A DNA stretch of 64,000 nt from CAVPTL01 sp963729195. GTDB taxonomy: Bacteria > Actinomycetota > Thermoleophilia > Gaiellales > JAICJC01. The stretch is taken from the NCBI GenBank assembly GCA_963729195.1, contig CAVSNF010000025.1:310001-374000 (forward strand), written 5' to 3'. Positions 10,687-19,179 of the stretch are shown here, one piece after another (position 1 is the stretch's first letter; each line of letters opens with the position of its first letter). Below the pieces are notes generated by a model. That model worked only from the letters and a program-made list of their open reading frames with translations, was not told the DNA's origin and did not search any database. Both the position numbers and the translations under genes were made by a program.

Positions 10687-11692
10687 CCGGCGATCGGCCA
10701 CTGAGCCTGAAGGAGGTCGCCGATCGGGCGGGCGTCGCGATGTCGTCGGTCTCGCGCGTGCTCACCAACCACCCCGACGTCAGCGAGGGTATGCGCGGGC
10801 GCGTGATGGCCGTGGTGGAGGAGCTCGGGTACGAGCCCAACCTGCTGGCATCCAGCCTCCGAAGTGGATCGAGCATGACGGTCGGATTCGTCGTCCGCGA
10901 CATCTCCAGCGCCCTCTTCTCGGAGATCGTGCTCGGTGCGGAAACCCATCTGCGCGACCACGGGTACACGATGTTGCTGACGAATTTCGGAGGGAGTCCC
11001 AGATCTGGACGTCGCCCACATCAACCTGTTCCGGCGACGGCGCGTCGACGGGCTGCTGCTGTCGCTCTCCGACGAAGGCGATGCGGGAACGCTCGAAGAG
11101 ATGGCGCGGCTGCGAGTTCCCTATGTCCTGATCGACCGCGAGGTCGCCGACGCGCCCGAGGCGAGCGCGGTCTTGTGCGACCACGCCGGAGGCATGCAAT
11201 CTCGCCGTCGAGCGGCTGATCGACCTCGGCCACCGAAGGCTGGGATTGATCGCCGGCCCCGGCAGCGTCCGTCCCTCACGGGAACTCGAACGTGCCTTCA
11301 CCGAGGCCTGCCACCGGCGCTCGGCCGAGCCACTGGTGGAAGCCGGGACGTTCAGTGAGGGCCACGGCGAACACGCAGCCGGGCTGCTGCTCGACCGAGC
11401 CCAGCGCCCCACCGCCTTGATCTCGGGCTTCAGTCAGATTCTTCCCGGAGTGCTGCGAGCGGTGCGGACGCGCGGCCTGCGCATCCCCCAGGACGTCTCG
11501 CTGGTGACGTTTGACGAGCTGCCGATGCTCGAGTTTGTCACTCCTCCGATCGCCACCGTCTCGCGCGATCCGCTTGCGATCGGACGCGAAGCGGCTCGGA
11601 TCCTGCTCGAGCGTTTGGACGGCGCTCCGCCGGCGAACGCGGTGATTCCCACGCAATTCACCGAGCGTGGCAGCTGCGCACCACCGCCCTAG
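10683..11692 (+). CDS. LacI-family transcriptional regulator, two frame breaks
   Basis: Regulator of about 335 residues. The N-terminal helix-turn-helix is 'LKEVADRAGVAMSSVSRVL', followed by the hinge 'YEPNLLASSLR'. The periplasmic-binding-protein-like effector domain has 'VGFVVRDIS', 'YVLIDRE' and the 'LGHRRLGLIAGP' signature. GTG 10683 overlaps the stop of the ceramidase-like gene. The frame shifts by +1 near 11000 and near 11194; after correction the D-x-x-x-G-x-x-x-A spacing of the family is exact. It probably controls the 1-15 kb catabolic cluster in response to a sugar. Candidate operators are listed separately. Confidence 0.88.
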
Positions 11693-11701
11693 CGGGTCGC
11701 T

Positions 11702-12821
11702 TCACACCCGGTGGGCGTCGATGTACTCCCAGTCGAGATCCCATCCCAGCCCGGGACCGGTCGGCAGCGCAATCTGCCCGTCGACGATCGGTGGGCGGTT
11801 TCCAATCACGTTCCACCAGATCGGGTCGCGATCCGGATGGAAGACCTCGACGAAGGTGCCGTGCGGGATCGACGCCAGCAGGTGCGATGAGAGCTGCGGC
11901 TCTTCGTGGTGAGCCATCCGCACGTCGGCGGTGTGCGCGATCGCAGCGACCCGCCGCCATTCGGTTGCACCTCCCGACCACGACGCGTCGAAGTTGCAGA
12001 AATCGATCGAGCCGCTCGCCATCAGGTCGCGGCATTCGGCCGCAGCGAACAGGCTTTGGCCCGCGCACACGGCGATACCCCCGCCAAGGCGCACGTCGCG
12101 CATCGCCGCGCGGTCATTGTGCCAGCGGCACGGCTCCTCGAACCAGAACACGTTGGCGTCCTGCACGAGCCGCGCGAACTGAAGCGCGTTGGCGGGGTGC
12201 CAGCCCTGATTGGCGTCCACAACCAGCACGAAGTCGTCGCCCCCGCCCCGACGGGCGGCATGGACGCGGGCGGCGTCCTCCTTCGGCGAGAGCCGTCCCA
12301 CCTTGAACTTCATCCCCGTGTAGCCGGCTTCGCGGACGGCCGCGGCCTCATCCTCGGGCTCGACCCCCATGTCGTAGTACCCGCCGATCTGGATGATCGG
12401 CACCCGATCGCGGTACCCGCCCCAGAGCTGCCACAGCGGGACGCCGAGGAGCTTTCCGACGAGATCCCACATGGCGTTGTCGACCGAGGCGACGGCGACC
12501 GTGGCCGTTCGCCGATCGCGGAGCTGGTCGAAGGTGACCGGGTTGGCGAGCTCCCACACGCGTTCGATCGCCAGCGCAGGTTGGCCGATCACCCGCGGCG
12601 CGATCTCGCGGTTGATGATGCCGTCGATCTCGGCCAGCGTGCTGTCCTCATCAGCGGCGTAGGAGACGCCACACGGCGCCGTCGCGCGTGATCACCTTGG
12701 TCACGATCGTCGACCGATGGGTCATCCGGTAGTAGCTGCCGGCGTAGGTTCGAGTGAGCGGAACTCGGATCGGGATGGTCTCGATCCGTTCGATCACATC
12801 ATCCGATCGATTCTCGGACAT
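11702..12821 (-). CDS. Mandelate racemase/muconate lactonizing enzyme family (second copy), one frame break
   Basis: Enolase-superfamily protein of about 373 residues starting at ATG 12821 ('MSENRSDDV'). It has the K-x-K motif in 'MKFKVG', a metal-ligand Asp in 'VVDANQGW', a Glu in 'WFEEPC' and a His-rich 'MAHHEEP'. The third ligand position reads 'CAGQSL', Gln instead of the usual Glu or Asp. The frame shifts by +1 near 12690, joining 'RDGAV' to 'GVSYAADE'. It differs clearly from the 4418-5545 copy, so the two probably dehydrate or cycloisomerise different acids. It is divergent from the amidohydrolase operon. Confidence 0.82.
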
Positions 12822-12852
12822 CAGTTCGGTCGAGCCTGCTTTCTCCACTCCC

Positions 12853-12884
12853 GGTATCCTTTCCGGAATCCTTTCCCGTATGAT
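12853..12884 (+). promoter_or_regulatory. Tandem 12-bp repeat and candidate -10 in a divergent promoter region
   Basis: The 162-base gap between the dehydratase (start 12821, minus) and the amidohydrolase (start 12984, plus) contains GGTATCCTTTCC at 12853-12864 followed directly by GGAATCCTTTCC at 12865-12876. A TATGAT box follows at 12879-12884. The arrangement looks like a regulator binding site overlapping a plus-strand promoter. The LacI protein at 10683 is the obvious candidate, by inference only. Confidence 0.35.
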
Positions 12885-12983
12885 ACAGACCGACGACGCA
12901 CGGGGTGGTTGCCACCAGCAGCCCACGCGCAACCCGCCCCGGTGTGAGGTTGCCGTTGACATCGAGATAGGAGCTGGAGAGCC

Positions 12984-13864
12984 ATGGACAGAGCTGCCTT
13001 CGTCGACACCCATGTCCACTTCTGGGATCTCGGCCATCCCACCCTGCGCTGGGACTGGCTTGCCCCCGCAGCCGCAGATCCCGACCTCGGCAACTACGAC
13101 GCGATCAAGGCACAGCGGTACACGCCCGACGACTTTGCGGCTGAGACACGCCTGGCCGGCGTGGGCAAGGTCGTGCACGTTCAGGCGGCGATCGGCTCAC
13201 CGGATCCGGTGGACGAGTCGCGGTGGCTGCAAGCGTTCGCCGATGAACACGGGGTGCCCGGCGGCGATGATCGCCGCGGCGGACCTCGCCGACCCCGGCG
13301 TGATCGGGCTGCTCGAACGCCACGCCGCGTTCCCGGCGGTGTGCGGGATCCGCGATCTGCGCTACGACGACTACCTCACCGATCCGGCGTGGGAACGCGG
13401 ATACGCCGCCCTCGAACGCTTTGGATTCGTGCTGCTGTGACGATCCACTGGTCGAACACATGGCGGCCGCGGCCGCAGTCGCCCGGCGACACCCAGGCAT
13501 CGTCTATTGCGTGGATCATGCCGGATTTCCCCGGCGGCGCGATCCCGAGTACTTCGCCGAGTGGGCCGCCGGGATGCGCTCGCTCGCGTCAGTCGAAAAC
13601 ACCGTCGTCAAGATTTCCGGGCTCGGGCAGGCCGACCATCGCTGGACGGTCGAGTCGCTGCGGCCGTGGATCCTCGAGTGCATCGAGCTGTGGGGGCCTG
13701 CGCGGGCGTTCTTCGGCTCCAACTGGCCGGTTGATCGGCTGTTCTCCTCGTACGGAGACGTGCTCGACGCCTACGAGGAGATCATCTCCGAGTTCACCCC
13801 CTCGGAGCGACTCGCGCTGTGGAGCGGCACGGCGGAGCGCGTATTCAGTCTGGGGCCCGAATGA
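12984..13864 (+). CDS. Amidohydrolase_2-family hydrolase (L-fucono/L-rhamnono-lactonase-like), two frame breaks
   Basis: TIM-barrel amidohydrolase of about 293 residues. The metal motif 'DTHVHFWDL' near residue 8 opens the protein, followed by 'VHVQAA', 'CVDHAG' and 'FGSNWPVD' with the late Asp. This order is typical of the family that includes L-fuconolactonase, L-rhamnono-lactonase and 2-pyrone-4,6-dicarboxylate hydrolase. The frame shifts by +1 near 13262 and near 13436. The stop overlaps the mutarotase ATG (ATGA). The mutarotase partner and sugar acid dehydratases suggest sugar lactone hydrolysis. Confidence 0.83.
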
Positions 13865-14187
13865 GCCCGCTGCCGGAGAACATCGGCCACGTCTGGCGCG
13901 TGAAGCCGGGACGGGCGGCCGAGTACCGCGAACGCCATGCCACCGTGTGGCCCGAGGTCGAGACGCTCTTGCGGGACTACGGGGTACGCACGTACACAAT
14001 CTACGCGTGGGGCGACATCCTGTTCAGCCATATGGAGGTCGACGACTACCTCCGGTTGTCTACCGAGTACGGTCGCGATCCGATCGCCGAGCGCTGGGAG
14101 CACGCAATGGGGGATCTGCTCGAGTACCCCAACGCCGACCCGGTGAGCGGCTGGCCGGAGCGACTCACAGAGGTTTGGTCGCTGTGA
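13861..14187 (+). CDS. L-rhamnose mutarotase family protein (RhaM-like)
   Basis: 108 residues, unbroken, matching the family's usual length of about 104. The conserved 'ERHATVWPEVE' contains the catalytic-type His, and 'YTIYAWGDILF' and a C-terminal 'LTEVWSL' match RhaM/FucU-like mutarotases of the dimeric alpha/beta-barrel fold. It interconverts sugar anomers, feeding the dehydrogenase/lactonase route or an aldose isomerase. It is coupled by 4-base overlaps to the lactonase upstream and the CoA-transferase downstream. Substrate preference for rhamnose, fucose or another 6-deoxysugar is not determinable. Confidence 0.87.
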   Translation: MSPLPENIGHVWRVKPGRAAEYRERHATVWPEVETLLRDYGVRTYTIYAWGDILFSHMEVDDYLRLSTEYGRDPIAERWEHAMGDLLEYPNADPVSGWPERLTEVWSL

Positions 14188-15388
14188 CCAAGCCGCCGCT
14201 CGAGGGGATTCGGGTTCTGGCGGTCGAGCAATACGGGGCCGGGCCGTGGGCGACGCTGCAGCTGGCGGCGCTGGGGGCGGACGTGATCAAGGTCGAGGAT
14301 CCCCGCGCCGGAGGCGACGTCGGGCGATACGTGCCTCCCTTCCAGGAGGGTGAGGACTCGCTGTTCTTCGAATCGTTCAACTCGGGCAAGCGATCCGTCT
14401 CACTTGATCTGCGTGACGATGCAGGCCGAAAGGCGTTCGCTGACCTCGTCGGGGTTTGCGACGTGCTCTTGTCGAACGTCCGCGGCGATCACGTTGAGCG
14501 GCTGGGCCTGCGATACGAGGACGTGCGCGAGATCAATCCGGGCATCGTCTGCTGCTCGATCACGGGGTTCGGGCGAACCGGGCCACGCCGGGCCCAGGGA
14601 GCCTACGACTACAGCATCCAGGGGTTCGCCGGCTGGATGAGCGTCACCGGCGCACCGGATGGGCCTCCTACTCGAGCCGGGCTCTCGCTGGTTGACGTTT
14701 CCGCGGGGTACGTCGCCGCCCTCGCGATCTCTGCCGCGCTGGTGCGCCGGTCGTCGACCGGCGTCGGCGGCGACGCTGACATCTCACTGTTCGAGACAGC
14801 GCTTGCAATGGACATGTACGTCGCGACCTGGGTGCTCTCGCGCGGGTATCAGCCCACCCGTCTGGCGGACTCGGCACACCCCTCGATTGTGCCGTTTCAA
14901 AGCTTCGCGACCGGCGACGGGTGGATCATGGTGTGCTGCCCCAAAGAGTCGCTCTTTCGCCGGCTGGCCGCCGCCATCGGTCTTCCCGACATGGCCGACG
15001 ACCCGCGCTTCGCCACCTTCGAAGCCCGACGCGCCCACCGCGAAGAGTGCACCGAACAGATCGGCTCGGCGGCTTCGCGAGAGGAGCACCGACGAGTGGC
15101 TGGCCGTGCTCGAGGCGGCCGGGGTACCATGCGGCCCGGTCAACGACATTCGGGCTGCGTTCGACGACCCCCAGGCGGTCGCCCGCGGCGTCGTCAGCGA
15201 GTACGAGCATCCGGCGCTCGGGGCTGTCAGAACGCCCCGACCGGCGGTGCGAGACGGACGCCACCGCCGAGCTCGGACGAGCTCCGTACCGTGGCGAACA
15301 CACCGAGGACGTCCTCCGCAGCCTCTGCGGCTACGACGACGCGGCCATCGCGGCGGTACGGCGATTGCATGACCATTCCCTCGACTGA
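14184..15388 (+). CDS. CaiB/BaiF-family (class III) CoA-transferase, two frame breaks
   Basis: Class III CoA-transferase of about 400 residues. It starts at GTG 14184 and opens with 'LEGIRVLAVEQYGAGPWATLQLAALGAD', broken here only for reading; its key parts are 'LGADVIKVEDP' and the catalytic Asp region 'LVDVSAGYV'. C-terminal 'GVPCGPVNDI' is family-typical. The frame shifts by +1 near 15085 and near 15252. The gene is translationally coupled to RhaM, which is unusual because CoA-transferases act on carboxylates. It may activate the acid end product of the pathway. The 3' end overlaps an antisense monooxygenase remnant by 58 bases. Confidence 0.84.
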
Positions 15389-15800
15389 CGGGCAGCTCCG
15401 AGCCAGGAGACAAGCGCCTCTCGCAGCGTGAGTGCGGCGGTGTCGGCGGGCTCGTCGACGGCCGCAGCCCACGCGATGTATGCGTCGGGGCGGATCAGCA
15501 GGGCGTCGGCCGTCCGGTCGGCGGCCACGGCCGAGCGGATGTCGACTCGATGCCGCCAGGCCCGCGCGATCTCACGGAGGTCCGAGCGGTCGGCGAGATC
15601 GAGCAGGATCGGCCGTGCAGCGTCCAGGAGGCCGGCGGTAAGGCTGCGAGCGAAGGTGCCGGTCAGGGGGTGGTGGTCGGGGTTCGGGGTCGGGTAGCGG
15701 ACGTCGGTGCCGGCGATCAGCGCACCGATGCGGCGCAGCGGCTGCTCGTCGGTGACGAGCTCCAGGAAGAGCTCGCGGAGCCCACAGTTCCGAGTTGAAA
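15331..15800 (-). pseudogene. C-terminal remnant of a FAD-dependent aromatic-ring monooxygenase
   Basis: A minus-strand frame reads about 150 residues closely resembling the C-terminal part of PHBH/MhpA/rifampicin-monooxygenase-type flavoproteins. It contains 'ELFLELVTDEQPLRRIGALI', 'GTDVRYPTP', 'HPLTGTFA' and the terminal thioredoxin-like 'LLIRPDAYIAWA'. The FAD-binding N-terminal 350 residues are absent: only about 65 bases separate it from the methyltransferase gene. The tail runs into the convergent CoA-transferase. No start is convincing. This is a truncation, unlike the single-base breaks elsewhere, so I call it a decayed gene. Confidence 0.7.
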
Positions 15801-15865
15801 CAAGCCCGCACCTGTGTTGTACGGTTAAGTGGGCGCGGCGGCCCGCTGCTGGGCGTTCCCAGTCG

Positions 15866-16489
15866 TCACGAGCTTCGCCGCGCTCGGATCACGGCATCGA
15901 CGCCGGTACCGGCCGCGGGCCGTGGCCGCTCATCGGCGAAGATCGGCTGCCACCGGCCCGGATCGAGGGCGGCGAGCGCAGCCTCGACAGAGACCTGCTG
16001 CTGCCCGGCCGCCGCCGTGGCATCCCCGGTGGCCGGATCGATCGGGCGATGGCCAACCAGCAACAGCGTCCCGCCGGGAGCGACGCCCCTCGCCATCCGC
16101 TGCACCATCTCCCAACCGCAACCCGCCACGTGGACATACAGGCACACCACCAGGTCGTACTCATCGCGCGGAGGCGTCCAGGTCGCAAGATCGCCCTCCA
16201 CCCAATCGATGCGCCCGGCGACGTCCGGCCCCATGGACTCGGCCGTCAACCGGGCATACGCCAAGGCCGTCGCGGCGAAGTCGACCGCGGTGACCTGCCA
16301 TCCCCGGGCAGCGAGCCAAAGTGTGTCGGCACCGTGACCGCAGCCCGCGTCGAGCGCGCGTCCTGCTGGCAGGTCACCGATCTCGGCGGTCAGATGCGCG
16401 TTCGGGGCCCGGTGCGCCACGCGATCCCCGTGAGTGCGCAGCGCCTGCAACCAGCGCCGCTCCCAGAAGTCTCGGTCGTACTCGCTCAT
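15866..16489 (-). CDS. Class I SAM-dependent methyltransferase
   Basis: 207 residues, unbroken. SAM-binding motif I is 'ALDAGCGHGADTLWLA', an acidic residue ends strand 2 in 'VTAVDFA', and 'DWVEGDLATW' and 'YDLVVCLYVH' follow. The protein resembles small Methyltransf_25/TehB-like enzymes with an N-terminal 'DRDFWERRW'. I start it at ATG 16489; further extension runs into the tRNA. The substrate is unknown. It stands between the monooxygenase remnant and tRNA-Met and has no obvious operon partner. Confidence 0.85.
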   Translation of the reverse strand: MSEYDRDFWERRWLQALRTHGDRVAHRAPNAHLTAEIGDLPAGRALDAGCGHGADTLWLAARGWQVTAVDFAATALAYARLTAESMGPDVAGRIDWVEGDLATWTPPRDEYDLVVCLYVHVAGCGWEMVQRMARGVAPGGTLLLVGHRPIDPATGDATAAAGQQQVSVEAALAALDPGRWQPIFADERPRPAAGTGVDAVIRARRSS

Positions 16490-16525
16490 ATCGGCTCGCC
16501 GCGGTGGTGCAAGCGCTGCTGGCGA

Positions 16526-16599
16526 TAGCGGAGGAGGGACTCGAACCCCCGACACGCGGATTATGATTCCGCTGCTCTAACCAGCTGAGCTACTCCGCC
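16526..16599 (-). tRNA. tRNA-Met (CAU)
   Basis: A 74-base cloverleaf reads on the minus strand from 16599 to 16526. The acceptor arm is GGCGGAG/CTCCGCT, the D arm GCTC/GAGC, the anticodon stem GCGGA/TCCGC with loop ATCATAA, and the T arm contains TTCGAGT. The anticodon CAT maps to 16563-16565. The sequence resembles actinobacterial elongator tRNA-Met; a lysidine-modified tRNA-Ile2 cannot be fully excluded by eye. The CCA end is not encoded. Confidence 0.93.
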
Positions 16600-16632
16600 G
16601 AGAGTTCGCATTCTACGCGTGCCCGCAGGTCG

Positions 16633-17671
16633 CTACGCCAGCCAGCGTTCGAGCACGGTCACGCAGTTTGTGATGCCGTCGAGGTGGGCGATCTCAAAGC
16701 CGTGGGTGTTCTCGGTGGCGAACGCCAGGCAGGCGGTGCGTGCAACGTTTCCGGCGCGCAGCGCCGACGAGGCGTCGGAGCCGAAGTTGGACACCACTGC
16801 GTGTTGCATGGTCAGCCCGGCGGCGCTGGCCGACTCGGCCAGCTCTCGGCCGAGGAGGTCGTGCAGCGGGCCGTATGAGTCGGCCGCGATCAGCACCGGG
16901 TCGGGCCCGAGCGTGATCTTGTATTCCTTGGCGACGGGCGTCACCTCGAGCGCGATCAGTGAGCTGGCGACGGTGCGCCCGGTGTAGAACGACGCGCCCA
17001 CGCAGCCGATCTCCTCACGCGAGGTGAACACCAGCTCGACGTCGCAGCGAGGCGGCTCGGTCAGCCTGCGCGGCCAGATCGAGCAGCCCGGCCACCGCGC
17101 CCTTGTCGTCGATCGCATACGAGGCGACGTACTCCCCTTCGGGCCCCAGCCGCACCGGCCGCTTGCGATACGCGGTCGGCACCACCCGCGATGCCGGGGC
17201 GCACCCCGGCTGCGGCCAGCGCCGTCGTCGTCGAGCATCGTCTCGACCCATGCGTCGCGCCAGCGCACCGCCTTCTCGGTCTGCTCCTTGTTGGGCGACT
17301 CGTCGGAGATGTGTCGCGAGCCGAAGCTGAGCACACCGGTCAGCTGATCGCGATCGCCGAGCACATCCACCGGGCCCTCGCCCCACACCCACGGAAACGA
17401 CCCGCCGACCTTCGACACCGCCAGGCGGCCGCCGTCGTCGACGCGCTTCACCATCGCGCCGATCTCGTCCTTGTGGGCGAGGATCGAAACCAGCTCACCA
17501 GAATCGCGGCCCGGGATCCGCAGAACGATGTTGCCGGCGGCGTCGGTCGTGGGCGTGCCGACGCTCCTTCAGCCGGTCGAGCAGGTACTCGTCAACGGCC
17601 TGCTCGACACCGCTCGGAGAGTGCAGAGCGACCAGCTCTGAGAGCGTCTGGTAGAGGTCGTCGCGGGTCAT
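16633..17671 (-). CDS. M42-family aminopeptidase/endoglucanase-like metallopeptidase, four frame breaks
   Basis: About 345 residues starting at ATG 17671. Metal-ligand motifs of the M42 (FrvX/PepA-type) peptidases are visible: 'LAHKDEIGAM' (His-x-Asp), 'AIDDKGAVAGLL' (bridging Asp), 'FTSREEIGCVG' (catalytic Glu pair) and the late 'FATENTHGFEIAHLDGI' with His. The frame shifts by +1 near 17563, 17222, 17190 and 17070. All conserved blocks survive, so decay is unlikely. It is probably a cytosolic dinuclear-metal aminopeptidase. It is divergent from the MttB-like gene with 54 bases between the starts. Confidence 0.82.
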
Positions 17672-17725
17672 CGGCCCACATACTACGTGCGCCGCAGGGC
17701 TCTGACTCGCTGGTAGTGTCAGTCG

Positions 17726-19179
17726 ATGTTCGAAAGCACCGCCAGGGCGCAGGTCGTCACCGAAGAACAGCTCGACCAGATCCACGATCGGGCGATGACG
17801 ATCCTCGAGGAGATCGGCACCGAGGTGCGCCACGACCGCGCGCTGGAGCTGCTCGCAGCCGAAGGCCAGAACGTCGATGGCACACGCGTGCGGTGGGATC
17901 GCGAGTTCGTGATGGAGATGCTGGCCAAGGCTCCCGAGACGTTCACCGTCCGCGGCCGAAACCCCGAGCGGGCGGTCACGCTCGGCGGCGGCTCGTTCGT
18001 GTTGACGCCCGTCGGCGGGTCGCCGTTCTGCTCCGACCTGGAGCGGGGGCGGCGGGAAGGCTCGATGCGCGACTACGTCGAGCTGGTCAAGATGACTCAG
18101 GCCGCCGACCTGCTCACCTGCCAGCAGAGCGGCGTGGTCGAGGCCTCCGACCTGGATGACCAGACCCGGCACATGGATATGGACTACGCCGTGATCCGCT
18201 GGTCGGACAAGCCGTACGTGTGTTACGGCACCTCGGGGCCGAAGGCCCGCGACGCCGTCAACCTGGCGGCGATCGCCTGCGGCGGCCGCGACCAGATCGA
18301 ACAGACTCCGGGCCTGCTGGGCGTGGTCAATCCCAACAGCCCGCTGGTGTGGGACTGGCTGATGGCCGACGCCCTGATGGAATGGGCGACCGCCAACCAG
18401 CCGGTGGTGGTCACACCGTTTCTGCTCGCAGGCGCGACCGCCCCGGTCTCGATCGCCGGCGGGCTCGCCCAGCAGGTGGCCGAGGCGCTCTCGGGCGTGG
18501 CGCTGGCACAGACCGTCCGGCCGGGCGCTCCGTGCGTGTTCGGGTCGTTCTTCAGCGCCGTCGACATGCGCACCGGCGGCCCCTCGTTCGGCACGCCGGA
18601 ATCGGTGCTGGGCTGTATCGCCGGCGGGCAGCTGGCGCGCCGCTACAAGATCCCCTTCCGCGGCGGCGGCGGCCTCTGCTCAGGCAACGCCCTCGACGCC
18701 CAGGCCGCGTCGGAGTCGCTCAACATGCTGTGGGCCACGTTCATGGCCGGCTCGGATCTGGTGATGCACGCCGCCGGGTGGCTGGAGGGCGGCCTGACCG
18801 CAAGCTACGAGAAACTCGCGCTCGACCTCGAGGTGCTGCGGATGTTCGTGCTGATGCGCGAAGGCATCGGCATCGGCGAGGAGGAGTTCGCGATCGAGGC
18901 GATCCGCGAGGAAGGCCCCGGCGGCATGTTCCTGGGCTCGCTGCACACGCTCGAGCACTTCCGCGACTGGGTGTTCATGAGCCCGCTGTTCAAGTCGCAG
19001 GCATACGTCACCTGGGAGAAGCAGGGCGCACACACCGCCGACCAGCAGGCCACCGCCGAGTGGAAGCGCGCTGCTGGAAAGCTACGAGGATCCCGGCATC
19101 GATCCCGGCGATCGACGAAGAACTGCAGGAGTACATCGTCCGCCGCCGCTCCGAGATCGAGGCAGAGAACGCAGCATGA
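17726..19179 (+). CDS. MttB (COG5598) family methyltransferase, non-pyrrolysine type, two frame breaks
   Basis: About 484 residues resembling trimethylamine:corrinoid methyltransferase MttB and glycine-betaine methyltransferase MtgB. It has an N-terminal 'ILEEIGTEV' helix, a central 'GFFSAVDM'-like barrel region ('GSFFSAVDMRTGG') and a 'GGGLCSGNALDAQAASES' block. No in-frame TAG was seen, so it is a non-Pyl member. The frame shifts by +1 near 19073 and 19108, close to the C-terminus. The stop overlaps the ATG of the TMADH-like gene (ATGA). No corrinoid protein or reactivase is in the window. Likely role: demethylation of a methylated amine before oxidation. Confidence 0.82.

Noticed and set aside
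16526..16599. tRNA-Ile2 (lysidine-modified CAU) instead of tRNA-Met
   Set aside because: The acceptor and variable-arm sequence look like actinobacterial elongator tRNA-Met; a covariance-model comparison would settle it.
17726..19179. Pyrrolysine-containing MttB
   Set aside because: No in-frame TAG is seen in the long central frame; the interruptions are frame shifts near the C-terminus.
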